Of a stretch of 64,000 bases of DNA, positions 27,700-37,270 are shown piece by piece. The translations under genes and the position numbers were made by a program. The notes beneath the pieces are model-generated. The model worked only from the letters and a program-made list of their open reading frames with translations, was not told the DNA's origin and made no database searches. Position 1 is the first letter of the stretch; every line of letters begins with the position of its first letter. The stretch comes from Sporosarcina ureae DSM 2281 (GTDB lineage Bacteria > Bacillota > Bacilli > Bacillales_A > Planococcaceae), in assembly GCF_000425545.1 (NCBI RefSeq), contig NZ_AUDQ01000001.1, positions 124,001-188,000 on the forward strand, given 5' to 3'.

Positions 27700-29454
27700 A
27701 TGAATATTGTCTTATCTACATTAAATGCTAAATATATACACACGAATATCGCAATACGTTATTTAAAGGCTTTTGCAGCACCAGAATTTCATTGTGAGCT
27801 GGCCGAATTCACTATTCATGACCCTACACTTTCTATCGTCTCAGAGCTGTATCAACATTCGCCAGACGTCGTTGGCTTTAGCGTATATATTTGGAATATA
27901 GAAGAAACTATAAAGGTAATTCGTCTACTAAAGCTAACAAGTCCTAAAACCGTTATAGTCTGTGGTGGGCCTGAAGTGACATATGACTATGACCAATGGT
28001 TAAAAAGAGTACCGGAAATCGATATTATTGCGATAGGTGAAGGCGAAAAAACCTTTAAAGATATACTCCAAGCAGTAGATGGACAAGCAGATCTTTCTTC
28101 CGTACAAGGCATTGCATATCGTTCAGATGGAAAGTTGAAGATCACAGCTCCAGGTCCTAAATTGGATCTTCGTGAACTACCTTCCCCTTTTCGTTTTCCA
28201 GAGGATATTACGCATCTCTCAAATCGTGTCATGTATATTGAGACAAGCCGCGGCTGTCCCTTCTCTTGTCAATTCTGCCTTTCTTCAATCGAAGTCGGCG
28301 TTCGATACTTCAATCGAGAAGCAATAAAAGAAGACATTCGCTACTTGATGCAGCATGGTGCTAAAACTATTAAATTTGTCGATCGTACCTTCAATATTAG
28401 CAGAAGTTATGCAATGGAAATGTTCCAGTTTCTTATAGATGAACATCTGCCTGGCACCGTATTTCAATTTGAGATCACTGGCGATATCATGCGACCAGAA
28501 GTGATTCAGTTTTTAAACGATAACGCGCCAAAAGGACTGTTTAGATTTGAAATTGGAGTTCAATCTACTAACGATCTAACAAATGAGCTAGTAAAGAGAA
28601 GACAGAATTTCACTAAATTATCTCGCACAGTCACGATGGTGAAAGAAGGTGGGAAAATTGATCAACATCTTGATTTAATTGCCGGACTACCTGAAGAAGA
28701 TTACGCATCTTTCCGTGACACATTTAACGAAGTGTTTGCTTTACGACCTGAAGAATTACAACTAGGTTTTTTGAAACTACTGCGCGGAACTGGTTTACGT
28801 ATCCAAGCAGAGCAATATGGGTATCGTTACATCGACACCGCTCCTTATGAAATTGTATCAAACAACGTCCTGTCCTTTGATGATATGCTGAAGATCAAAC
28901 AAACAGAAGACATTCTCGAGAAATATTGGAATTCGGGTCGATTTATACACTCTATGGAGTATATCGTAACGGAATTAGTCGATACACCATTTGACTTTTT
29001 CCAATTATTCGGAGCGTTTTGGGAAAAACAAGGCTGGTCACGAATCGGTCATCAGTTCGAAGACTTGTTCACCCGCTTGGAATGCTTCCTAGAAGACATA
29101 TTAAAAATCGATACGTCTATAGCAGTAAGTCTATTGAAGATGGACTATTTACTTCACCAAAAGTTTTTACCTAGAAAGATATGGTGGAATACTGTAGTAC
29201 CAGAAGAAGAGCTAAAAGAAGTTTATCAGACACTTTTACGTTCTCCACATTTGCTTGGAGATACGTTTGAGTCGATTGGTTATACGGAACGAACTATTCG
29301 GAAGCAAGTTTTCGTTACAAAGACCTCAGCTCAATTGAAAGAAAATCTTTCTGTAACAAAAGACCCTGGGTATCTTATTGTACAATACATACCAGGTGAA
29401 ATAGCACAGCACTATCATTTGTCCGAACAAGCATTGAAAACCGTCTCTCCATAA
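27700..29454 (+). CDS. B12-binding domain radical SAM protein (DUF4080)
   Basis: 584 aa. N-terminal cobalamin-binding-like fold (residues about 1-140), radical SAM core with CPFSCQFC (CxxxCxxC near residue 187, 4Fe-4S cluster), and a C-terminal DUF4080 region (about 370-560). Catalyses an unknown radical reaction; relatives include methyltransferases. Start ATG 27700 with a weak purine-rich site (TTAGGAG). Confidence 0.88.
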   Translation: MNIVLSTLNAKYIHTNIAIRYLKAFAAPEFHCELAEFTIHDPTLSIVSELYQHSPDVVGFSVYIWNIEETIKVIRLLKLTSPKTVIVCGGPEVTYDYDQWLKRVPEIDIIAIGEGEKTFKDILQAVDGQADLSSVQGIAYRSDGKLKITAPGPKLDLRELPSPFRFPEDITHLSNRVMYIETSRGCPFSCQFCLSSIEVGVRYFNREAIKEDIRYLMQHGAKTIKFVDRTFNISRSYAMEMFQFLIDEHLPGTVFQFEITGDIMRPEVIQFLNDNAPKGLFRFEIGVQSTNDLTNELVKRRQNFTKLSRTVTMVKEGGKIDQHLDLIAGLPEEDYASFRDTFNEVFALRPEELQLGFLKLLRGTGLRIQAEQYGYRYIDTAPYEIVSNNVLSFDDMLKIKQTEDILEKYWNSGRFIHSMEYIVTELVDTPFDFFQLFGAFWEKQGWSRIGHQFEDLFTRLECFLEDILKIDTSIAVSLLKMDYLLHQKFLPRKIWWNTVVPEEELKEVYQTLLRSPHLLGDTFESIGYTERTIRKQVFVTKTSAQLKENLSVTKDPGYLIVQYIPGEIAQHYHLSEQALKTVSP

Positions 29455-29456
29455 TA

Positions 29457-29498
29457 AAACCGCAGCACGCGAAAATTCGCTTGCTGCGGTTTTTATTT
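29457..29498. terminator. Bidirectional terminator between radical SAM gene and ktrD
   Basis: AACCGCAGC...GCTGCGGTT with inner CGCGAA/TTCGC pairing, T5 on the plus side and an A run on the other. Confidence 0.9.
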
Positions 29499-29502
29499 TA
29501 AA

Positions 29503-30861
29503 TTAACCAATAATGACACGCTCTTTTGGATAATGATACGGTGTTTTATTCGATTTGCCACCGATCGTATAAATAAACGATATCAACCCAACTCGTCCGA
29601 TGAACATTAGTGCCATAATAATCAACTTACCGAACACCGATAAATCGCTTGTAATACCGAGTGACATACCACACGTTCCGAAGGCTGATGTGATTTCAAA
29701 TAGCAATGGAATAACAGGTATACCTGGCTCGGTAAGTAACAGTAACAGTAATGCCGCCAACACCATAAAACACGCGACGAGAATAACTGCATACGAACGG
29801 AATACGTCGATCAACTTAATTTGGCGTTTAAAAATGTGTATGACGTCATTCCCTCTTGCAAAGTTAATGAGAAATAATAACGCAATGGCAAAGGTCGTCG
29901 TACGGATCCCCCCGCCTACAGAACTTGGCGAAGCACCAATGAACATAAGCGCACTAACAAAAATATCTGTCGCTTCACTAAATTGCGTCACGTCATACGT
30001 CACAAGACCTGCAGAGCGTGCAGAAACTGAATGGAATAATGCCGTAAAAAACTGCTGATGCCAGCTCATCCCTTTAAATGAATTGAATGATTCTAACAAC
30101 CAAATCGTTAATGTACCTACAAGTAGCAGAATACCGAATGTCGCCGTCGTAATCTTAGTAAAAAGCGAAAAGCGAAAATGCGGTACTTTTTTTGAAAAAA
30201 AGCTCTTCACTTCAATTAGTACTGGAAATCCAATAGCACCTAAAATAATTAATATCATCAATAGAAGCTGCACGATATAATCATCATGATAAGGCATCAT
30301 CGATGAACCGGTAATGTCAAAACCCGCATTCGTAGTGGCAGACACCGCCATGAACATACCGTTCAACAACGCTTCACTAAATGAATTATAAAAACGATAA
30401 ATATATAATGTTAAAATACCGCCACCAATAATCTCAATGGCAACGATCAGTTGAATGATTTGACGAATTAATTGAACGACACCTTGTAATGTGTACTGAT
30501 TCGTGTCAATCATTATCAGTTGCCGCTCTCTCATGCCGATTTTCTTCTTTACAAGTAGCCAGAAAAAAGTACCTAATGACATGATGCCGATACCACCGAG
30601 CTGAAGCACGAGCATGATCATGCAAATGCCGAATACAGAGTACGTTTCGCCGATACTAATAGGTGACAACCCCGTAACGCTCACGGCGCTCACAGCGGTA
30701 AACAAACTATCTATAAAGGCTACTTTTACACCCGGTTTATATACACCCGGCAAGTTCAATAAGAGAAAAGAGGATGCAATCGCCAAAAAGTAGTAGAAGG
30801 CAATTATCTGTGCTGGAGTAAACTTATGAAAAACTTCCCTGGAAAGCCTCATCTTTTTCAA
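29503..30861 (-). CDS. ktrD: Ktr potassium uptake membrane subunit (KtrD)
   Basis: 452-aa Trk/Ktr-type K+ channel-like transporter with four pore repeats. Filter glycines are seen in SVTGLSP, TTNAGFD, ARSAGLV and TCGMSLG. In B. subtilis KtrD pairs with KtrC, encoded here at 12296-12955, so the two parts of the system are about 17 kb apart. Sodium-coupled K+ uptake and osmotic adaptation are the known roles. Confidence 0.93.
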   Translation of the reverse strand: MKKMRLSREVFHKFTPAQIIAFYYFLAIASSFLLLNLPGVYKPGVKVAFIDSLFTAVSAVSVTGLSPISIGETYSVFGICMIMLVLQLGGIGIMSLGTFFWLLVKKKIGMRERQLIMIDTNQYTLQGVVQLIRQIIQLIVAIEIIGGGILTLYIYRFYNSFSEALLNGMFMAVSATTNAGFDITGSSMMPYHDDYIVQLLLMILIILGAIGFPVLIEVKSFFSKKVPHFRFSLFTKITTATFGILLLVGTLTIWLLESFNSFKGMSWHQQFFTALFHSVSARSAGLVTYDVTQFSEATDIFVSALMFIGASPSSVGGGIRTTTFAIALLFLINFARGNDVIHIFKRQIKLIDVFRSYAVILVACFMVLAALLLLLLTEPGIPVIPLLFEITSAFGTCGMSLGITSDLSVFGKLIIMALMFIGRVGLISFIYTIGGKSNKTPYHYPKERVIIG

Positions 30862-30969
30862 ATTCCTTTCATAACGGAAACTTCATTTTCTTACTTTATC
30901 AAATCCCTTGATGAAAAGATAGCTATATACAGAACTTTACACTCTTTACACTATTTTAAACTAGAGATA

Positions 30970-31009
30970 AAAAAGCAGTCTCTCCAACTTACTTGGAAGA
31001 GACTGTTTT
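30970..31009 (-). terminator. Terminator of ykoY-like gene
   Basis: CAGTCTCT.CCAA/TTGG.GAGACTG stem followed on the minus strand by CTTTTTTATC. Confidence 0.9.
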
Positions 31010-31013
31010 CGTA

Positions 31014-31781
31014 TTATCTATTAGCTTTCACTTTAGTTTTTGCGACAGCCAGTAGATATCCGCCTACTGCCAAGATTAATAACACAACCCAGAACGTCAT
31101 TTTCCACAGTGTAGAGTGTGGGAAAGCTTCTGGAATGATGAGCAGTTCAGGATGTGCAAGAGTTAACACAACTAGCTTGACACCTACCCACCCTACAATT
31201 AAGAATGCTGCCGTTTCCAATGTAGGATACTTTTCAAGCATAACCACGAATTGTTTCGCTGCAAAACGGATCATGACTAAACCAATCATACCACCTAATA
31301 ACATAACAGTGAATTGTCCGCCGTTAATGCCACCGACGTGGAAGTTACCTAACTCAGGCAATGTTACCGCAAGCGCAACAGCCGCAAGCATGGAGTCCAA
31401 TGCGAACGCAATATCTGCAAGTTCCACTTTCAACACGGTCATCCAGAAACCAGATTGTTTTTTAGGCTTTTGATTTGGATGACCTTCCGGCTTATGGGTA
31501 ATTTTATCGTATATATTTTTACCCGATATGAACAATAAGTAAATGGCACCGATGGCTTGTATCTCCCAGAACTTTACTAAAAACGTAATCATAAATAGTG
31601 CAGTGAATCTGAAGACGAATGCCCCTAGTAAACCATAAAATAAGGCTCTCTTTTGTTGGAGTTTCGGTAAGTGTTTTACCATTACTGCCATTACTACGGC
31701 GTTGTCTGTTGCTAATAGGCCTTCGAGTACGATTAGTACTAAGAGTACCCATGCATATTCTAATAAAATCGGATCCAACAT
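31014..31781 (-). CDS. ykoY: TerC family integral membrane protein (YkoY type, probable Mn2+ exporter/metallation)
   Basis: 255 aa, 7-8 membrane segments. Conserved acidic membrane motifs EGLLATDNAVVMA (TM1-2) and ELADIAFALDSMLA are typical of TerC. Start ATG 31781 after AAGGAGG, the frame's earlier ATG lies in the riboswitch terminator. The leader is a yybP-ykoY riboswitch, so the gene is probably induced by Mn2+; TerC proteins have been linked to Mn2+ efflux or metallation of secreted enzymes. Confidence 0.92.
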   Translation of the reverse strand: MLDPILLEYAWVLLVLIVLEGLLATDNAVVMAVMVKHLPKLQQKRALFYGLLGAFVFRFTALFMITFLVKFWEIQAIGAIYLLFISGKNIYDKITHKPEGHPNQKPKKQSGFWMTVLKVELADIAFALDSMLAAVALAVTLPELGNFHVGGINGGQFTVMLLGGMIGLVMIRFAAKQFVVMLEKYPTLETAAFLIVGWVGVKLVVLTLAHPELLIIPEAFPHSTLWKMTFWVVLLILAVGGYLLAVAKTKVKANR

Positions 31782-31804
31782 AATTCCTCCTTGTTTTTTA
31801 CAAA

Positions 31805-31965
31805 ATAAAAAGACCCTCACCTAATAATTAGGCAAAGGTCTCGCTAAGTCGGAATTTCACGTTCAAAATCCAGCTATCATAACCGATGACCGTTGAGGCA
31901 GTCACGTATTGACGATTATGAAATAGGTTTCCCTATAGCTACTCCCCTTTGACATTGCGTCAAAA
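31805..31965 (-). ncRNA. yybP-ykoY manganese riboswitch with terminator
   Basis: Minus-strand leader of the TerC gene. It contains the conserved AAAGGGGAGTAGC stretch (31937-31950), later CAACGGTCATCGGTTATGAT and AGCTGG loop elements, and ends in a transcription terminator: AGACC..CCTAAT/TTAGG..GGTCT (31811-31841) followed by TTTTTATTTT. A small GACGCAATGTC hairpin precedes the aptamer. The family binds Mn2+ and turns transcription on. Confidence 0.88.
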
Positions 31966-32169
31966 GTTATTAAGATATCGGATACTTTTAAAGTATTATA
32001 ACATGATAACTTTGATTTGCAAATGATTTAGGTGATGCTTATAGTGCTATTAAATTAAAAGGACAGTGTTTGACGATATAAAAGCAAGCGCATTAGTATT
32101 CGACTCACTGTCGTATACATTACTAGTCCTACTATATTATTCTTTTGTATAAATTATTCAACACTATGT

Positions 32170-32206
32170 AAAAAAGCCGGCAAATGAAAAATTCCATTTG
32201 CCGGTA
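32170..32206 (-). terminator. Terminator of the RND transporter gene
   Basis: CCGGCAAATG/CATTTGCCGG stem followed on the minus strand by CTTTTTTAC, just after the stop at 32214. The flanking 31966-32169 stretch is AT-rich and shows no gene. Confidence 0.92.
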
Positions 32207-32213
32207 GTATGAA

Positions 32214-35200
32214 TTACTTGGACTCTCTCACAGTGACGGTTTCCGTTACTGTCTCAGTCACGGTGACCGTTTCAGTTACCGTGACGGGTTGATGTTGATC
32301 TTCCGTTATCGGTTGCGCTTTTTTTGGCGTCTTCATACCTCTACGTGTCTCTCGATCCAACAAACTGTAAATGATCGGAACAATATACAACGTCAAGAAT
32401 GTAGAACTGATTAATCCACCAATTACCGCAATCCCCATCGGCTGGTTCAACTCAGAACCTTCACCAAGGCCTAGCGCTAACGGTAGTAAGCCCAAAATAG
32501 TTGTGAGGGCTGTCATTAAGATGGGACGGACACGGTCGCGTACAGATGATAGAATCGCATCGTACGAGCTGTACCCTGCTTCTTTACGTTGATTAATATA
32601 ATCGACCAATACAATCCCATTGTTGACGACAATTCCCACTAATATGAGAAGACCGATGACCGCCGTTACACTGACCGGTGTGTTGGTAAAGAATAATCCC
32701 AGTGATACACCAATTAGCATCAGTGGCACAGAGAACATGATAACGAACGGATATTTGAACGATTCGAACTGTGCAGCCATTACGATATATACTAACACCA
32801 CCGCCAGTACAATAGCCAATAGCATATCGTTGATCGCACTTTCAAATAACTCCCGATCTCCACCGTATGATAGTTCTACTTCACTAGGTAGATCTAGATC
32901 ATCCACAATATCATTTACCTTTTTCGTCATATCGCCTAATGATTCACTAGATAGATATTTCACCGTAAATGCTATGGAATGCGCTTGATCCACACGCACA
33001 ATCGCTACAGGACCTTCTGCGATTTCCACATCCGCTATATCCTTCAACTTAACAAAGGTATCAAGCGGTGTTTTTAATTCCAATTCTTTTAATTTATCTA
33101 TACTATTGCGGAAACGCTCATCGTATCCAACGTTTACTCCCACTACTTCGCCAGTTTTCTCAAAGACGATTTGTGAAGCAAAGACACCTCGCGTAACGTC
33201 ACTAACCGTTTGCGCTATTTGATAAGGTGCCAATCCGACATCTGAAGCTTTTTCACGATCCACTTCAATTTTTATTTCTTCAACTGTATCTACTAAATCA
33301 TTTTCAACGTCCGTCACGGTATCCAGCTCACGTAATTTCTTATCTAACTTAGATACTGCATCTCCTAAACGCTCTTCATTTGTATCGTTTAGCGAGAAGG
33401 ATAATGTATTTGGACTGGAACCGGCAGCGGTCTGCAAGTTGAAACTGACTTCTGCATCATCGCCGATTTCTTGCTCCACGACTGGTTGTACTTTGTCTAC
33501 AAATTCAAAGACAGAGCGATCGCGTTCGTCGAGTGGAATTAGCTTCACATACACTTCGGCCATATTACTTTCTGATCCGCCTTGTGCCATGCTTTGCTGT
33601 GTGCCACCGACTAAACTGACGTACACTTCTACGTCATCTTGCTTCTTCATTTCTTCTTCTATTCGTTCCACTACGTCGTCTGTCGCATCAAGTGATGCAC
33701 CATTTGGTAACTGCACATTAATACTGAAAGCACCTTCATCCGTAGCAGGCAAGAATTCCGTACCCACTTTTAAAATTCCGAATGCGCTTCCAGCTAATAA
33801 AGCAGTTGTTACTAGTAACACGAGTAAACGATGCCCTAATGCCCATTTAACAGATTTTTCGAATCTCTGATTTTTCTTCACATGACTCTTTTTCTCGAGA
33901 GTTTCTTCAGTAGGCGTCTTCAACAAACGACTTGCCAGCATTGGCACAACAGTCAATGCAACGACTAACGATGCAAATAAACTGAATGAAATCGTTAACG
34001 CGAACTCTGTGAAGATTTGACCAATAATACCCGTAATGAAAATTACTGGTACAAATACAGCTAGAGTAGTTAACGTAGACGCGGTTATAGCTCCGCCTAC
34101 TTCCTTCGAACCATCTTTCGCTGCTTCTGTCGGTGTTTTCCCCATTGCTAAATGTCGCTCGATATTTTCTATAACAACAATTGCATTATCGACTAACATA
34201 CCAATACCCAGAGCAAGTGCACCGAGTGTCATGATATTTAATGAGAAGTCTGCGAAATACATAAGAACAAATGTCACAATAACCGAATACGGAATCGCTA
34301 CTCCAATGATGATTGGACTTTTAATTCCACGTAAGAAGACAAATAATACGAGCATCGCGAACAAGCCACCGAGAATTAATGATTGACCGATATTCCCGAT
34401 TGCCAGCTGTACATAGTCCCCTTGGTCAAAAATAACATCCGATTCAACATCTTTGTATGCATCTTTCTCCAATAACTTATCCAATGACTTTTTAAACTCT
34501 TTAGAGACTGTTGCAGTATTTGCTCCTGACTCTTGAAGTACGGACAATAATACGGCCTGTTCATCATTGGCTCGTGTTTCTGTTTGTAGTTTCGGCTCCA
34601 ACAATGCTACATCCGCCACATCAGAGACTTTGATTTTGTCACCTGTCTGCGGATTGGCACCTATTTGAATACTTCGTACATCTGAGATATTTTGAACTGT
34701 ACTTAAGATTCTTGTAGTTAACTTTCTTCCATCACTCGTGTCAATCGGATCACCTGGCATAGATACGTTACTAGCTTGGATTGCCTGGACGACATCTGAT
34801 TGCGCTAAACCAAATTCTTTTAATTTATCAGGATCTAAAATAACCTGGACGTCTTCAATGATTTTACCTGACACGTTCACACTAGCTACACCGTCAATAC
34901 GGCGTAATTCTTTCTCCAACTCTTCTGCAATCTTCCGTATATTTGTATCTTCATCGACGGAGCGTAAAGATAGTTGGATGACCGGGAATTGAGATGGATC
35001 AAACTTCATGAAACGCGGTTTATTAGCACCATCGGGCACTTCTACTTGATCGATCCGTTGGAGGATATCCATTTGGACATCATCAATCGAAGAATCCCAA
35101 TCAAACTGCAGGAATACTAAGTTAGCTCCTTCTTGAGAAGAAGACTGCATCGACTTCAAGCCAGGAGCTGTCGATAAACTTTCTTCCAACGGTTTGGTAA

Positions 35201-35387
35201 TTTTCTCGCTCACTTCTGTTGGTGAAGCACCCGGATAATTCGTGACAACTACCGCTACAGGTGGATTTAAGTCCGGAATCAATGTAACCGGAATTTTAAA
35301 GAAGGATACTGCACCTAAAATAATGACGAGAAACATAGTGACTAACGTAAAAACAGGTCGTTTGACCGAAAAGCTACTAATCTTCAT
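32214..35387 (-). CDS. swrC: RND-family efflux transporter (SwrC/AcrB type)
   Basis: 1057 aa. N-terminal SVKRPVFTLVTMFLVIILG TM1, two large extracytoplasmic domains, twelve TM segments, and the conserved membrane block GMLVDNAIVVIENIERH with the proton-relay Asp pair near residue 405. Resembles B. subtilis SwrC (YerP), a surfactin-resistance pump. No membrane-fusion gene sits next to it. The C-terminus ends in a Thr/Val/Glu tandem repeat, described separately. ATG at 35387 behind AGAGGAATAG. Confidence 0.92.
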   Translation of the reverse strand: MKISSFSVKRPVFTLVTMFLVIILGAVSFFKIPVTLIPDLNPPVAVVVTNYPGASPTEVSEKITKPLEESLSTAPGLKSMQSSSQEGANLVFLQFDWDSSIDDVQMDILQRIDQVEVPDGANKPRFMKFDPSQFPVIQLSLRSVDEDTNIRKIAEELEKELRRIDGVASVNVSGKIIEDVQVILDPDKLKEFGLAQSDVVQAIQASNVSMPGDPIDTSDGRKLTTRILSTVQNISDVRSIQIGANPQTGDKIKVSDVADVALLEPKLQTETRANDEQAVLLSVLQESGANTATVSKEFKKSLDKLLEKDAYKDVESDVIFDQGDYVQLAIGNIGQSLILGGLFAMLVLFVFLRGIKSPIIIGVAIPYSVIVTFVLMYFADFSLNIMTLGALALGIGMLVDNAIVVIENIERHLAMGKTPTEAAKDGSKEVGGAITASTLTTLAVFVPVIFITGIIGQIFTEFALTISFSLFASLVVALTVVPMLASRLLKTPTEETLEKKSHVKKNQRFEKSVKWALGHRLLVLLVTTALLAGSAFGILKVGTEFLPATDEGAFSINVQLPNGASLDATDDVVERIEEEMKKQDDVEVYVSLVGGTQQSMAQGGSESNMAEVYVKLIPLDERDRSVFEFVDKVQPVVEQEIGDDAEVSFNLQTAAGSSPNTLSFSLNDTNEERLGDAVSKLDKKLRELDTVTDVENDLVDTVEEIKIEVDREKASDVGLAPYQIAQTVSDVTRGVFASQIVFEKTGEVVGVNVGYDERFRNSIDKLKELELKTPLDTFVKLKDIADVEIAEGPVAIVRVDQAHSIAFTVKYLSSESLGDMTKKVNDIVDDLDLPSEVELSYGGDRELFESAINDMLLAIVLAVVLVYIVMAAQFESFKYPFVIMFSVPLMLIGVSLGLFFTNTPVSVTAVIGLLILVGIVVNNGIVLVDYINQRKEAGYSSYDAILSSVRDRVRPILMTALTTILGLLPLALGLGEGSELNQPMGIAVIGGLISSTFLTLYIVPIIYSLLDRETRRGMKTPKKAQPITEDQHQPVTVTETVTVTETVTETVTVRESK

Positions 35388-35523
35388 TTATCTATTCCTC
35401 TCTTTTCTCAGCACTCCAGCTGGGGAAGACTTTTCATCTTTCCACCATACCACCCGAATAGAGTATTTTCACCATGATTTGCTCGAATAATAATGAATCA
35501 GCACAGAGTTCATTCACATTTTG

Positions 35524-35565
35524 AACAAATAACCCGGACGGATTACTAGTAATCCGACCGGGTCG
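35524..35565 (-). terminator. Probable terminator of murE-prfC
   Basis: Long palindrome ACCCGG.CGGATTACTAGTAATCCG.CCGGGT, 16 bases past the prfC stop. The T tract on the minus side is short (TTATTTG), so termination is likely but not perfect. The remainder of the gap to 35388 is without a gene. Confidence 0.65.
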
Positions 35566-35578
35566 TATGTTATATGAT

Positions 35579-37156
35579 TTATAATTGATTATACAACTTG
35601 ATATCCGGGAATTTATCCTGGAACCAGCGCATCGCAAAATTATTTTCAAACAAGAAAACTTTGCGCTCATATCGATCTTTTACGAGTAATGCACGTTGTC
35701 CTGCCATGGACTCTTTTACATCCTCTTCGTTTTCAATCCAACGTGCTACTTTCGATCCCATTGTTTCCATCTGGACTTCTACATGGTATTCCGCTCTCAT
35801 ACGGTGTTCGAAAACTTCGAATTGAAGCTGCCCCACTGCCCCGAGAATGACTTCTTCCGTATGCAATGTTTTGTAATATTGAATAGCACCTTCTTGCACA
35901 AGCTGTAAGATCCCTTTGTGGAACTGTTTAGATTTCATTACGTTTTTGGCATTTACTCTAACGAATAGCTCTGGAGTAAATTGTGGAAGTGCTTCAAATT
36001 GGAAGTTTGCCTTGCCACTGATGACCGTATCACCAATTTGATAGTTACCCGTGTCATATAACCCAATGATATCGCCAGCTACTGCCTGATTGACAGTTTC
36101 ACGATCATCCGCCAGGAATTGTGTAGTTTGAGTTAACTTAAAGTTCTTCGAAAGCCGTGGAACCGTTACAGTCATACCACGTTCGAACTCACCTGAGACA
36201 ATTCGGACAAATGCAATACGATCACGATGTGCAGGATTCATGTTAGCTTGAATTTTGAAGATGAAGCCTGAAAAAACGTCAGACTCTGGATCTACATATT
36301 CTGCATCTTTCGTTAACCTAGGTTGGGGTTCAGGTGCGAACTGTAAAAACGTTTCTAGAAATGTCTGAACGCCAAAATTAGTTAGTGCACTACCGAAGAA
36401 TACAGGTGTTAACTCACCTTTTGCGATACGATCTTCATCGAAGTCGTTTCCAGCTTCATTCAATAGCATGACATCTTCTAGCGCTTGCTTATAATAAGAT
36501 GTCTCTTTCATGGAGTGTTCTACTGCAAGCTCTCCCTCACCGTCGATTGGAAGGAAACGATCCTCATCTGCATTCGGACGCGCTAACTCTATACGCTTAT
36601 TGAAACGATCATAAATACCTAGGAATTCTTTTCCCATACCGATCGGCCAATTCATTGCGTACGATTGGATTTCTAACACTTCTTCCAATTCTTCCATTAG
36701 CTCTAATGGTTCTTTACCTTGTCGGTCCATTTTATTGATGAATGTAAAGATCGGAATTCCTCGCATTTTACATACTTTAAACAATTTAATCGTCTGTGGC
36801 TCGATTCCTTTTGCCGAATCGACCATCATGACCGCTGCATCTACTGCCATCAATGTTCTATACGTATCTTCACTGAAGTCTTCGTGTCCTGGTGTATCCA
36901 AAATATTGACACGTTTGCCTGCATAGTCAAATTGTAAAACTGAGGAAGTTACCGATATTCCACGTTGTTTTTCAATTTCCATCCAGTCAGACGTAGCGAA
37001 TTTCCCTGATTTCTTTCCTTTAACTGTTCCAGCATCGCGAATCGCTCCGCCAAAATATAGTAACTTTTCAGTAATTGTCGTTTTACCGGCATCCGGGTGA
37101 GAAATTATCGCAAACGTTCGTCGCGATGTAATTTCATCATGTTTATTCTTTTGCAT
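35579..37156 (-). CDS. prfC: Peptide chain release factor 3
   Basis: 525-aa translational GTPase that recycles RF1/RF2. G1 SHPDAGKTT (residue about 21), G3 [14 protein letters not shown]4 NKMDR. Close in sequence to staphylococcal RF3; B. subtilis lacks prfC. ATG at 37156 follows AAAGGAGAG. It is 114 bases downstream of murE on the same strand, the same gene pair seen in Staphylococcus. Confidence 0.96.
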   Translation of the reverse strand: MQKNKHDEITSRRTFAIISHPDAGKTTITEKLLYFGGAIRDAGTVKGKKSGKFATSDWMEIEKQRGISVTSSVLQFDYAGKRVNILDTPGHEDFSEDTYRTLMAVDAAVMMVDSAKGIEPQTIKLFKVCKMRGIPIFTFINKMDRQGKEPLELMEELEEVLEIQSYAMNWPIGMGKEFLGIYDRFNKRIELARPNADEDRFLPIDGEGELAVEHSMKETSYYKQALEDVMLLNEAGNDFDEDRIAKGELTPVFFGSALTNFGVQTFLETFLQFAPEPQPRLTKDAEYVDPESDVFSGFIFKIQANMNPAHRDRIAFVRIVSGEFERGMTVTVPRLSKNFKLTQTTQFLADDRETVNQAVAGDIIGLYDTGNYQIGDTVISGKANFQFEALPQFTPELFVRVNAKNVMKSKQFHKGILQLVQEGAIQYYKTLHTEEVILGAVGQLQFEVFEHRMRAEYHVEVQMETMGSKVARWIENEEDVKESMAGQRALLVKDRYERKVFLFENNFAMRWFQDKFPDIKLYNQL

Positions 37157-37270
37157 CAATCGTACTCTCCTTTTGCTTACGTTTTCTATCATAGAGAGAA
37201 TAGGGATGCATTTCAATGATTTTCATTGAATTGACTAAAAAACTATAGACTCTCAAATCCAAACTTTACT

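Noticed and set aside
31966..32169. Small gene or RNA between the riboswitch and the RND terminator
   Set aside because: AT-rich without ribosome site, hairpin or frame; probably promoter region of the ykoY leader.
37217..37270. Extra gene between murE and prfC
   Set aside because: Frames here are shadows; the 114-base spacer holds only the prfC ribosome site.
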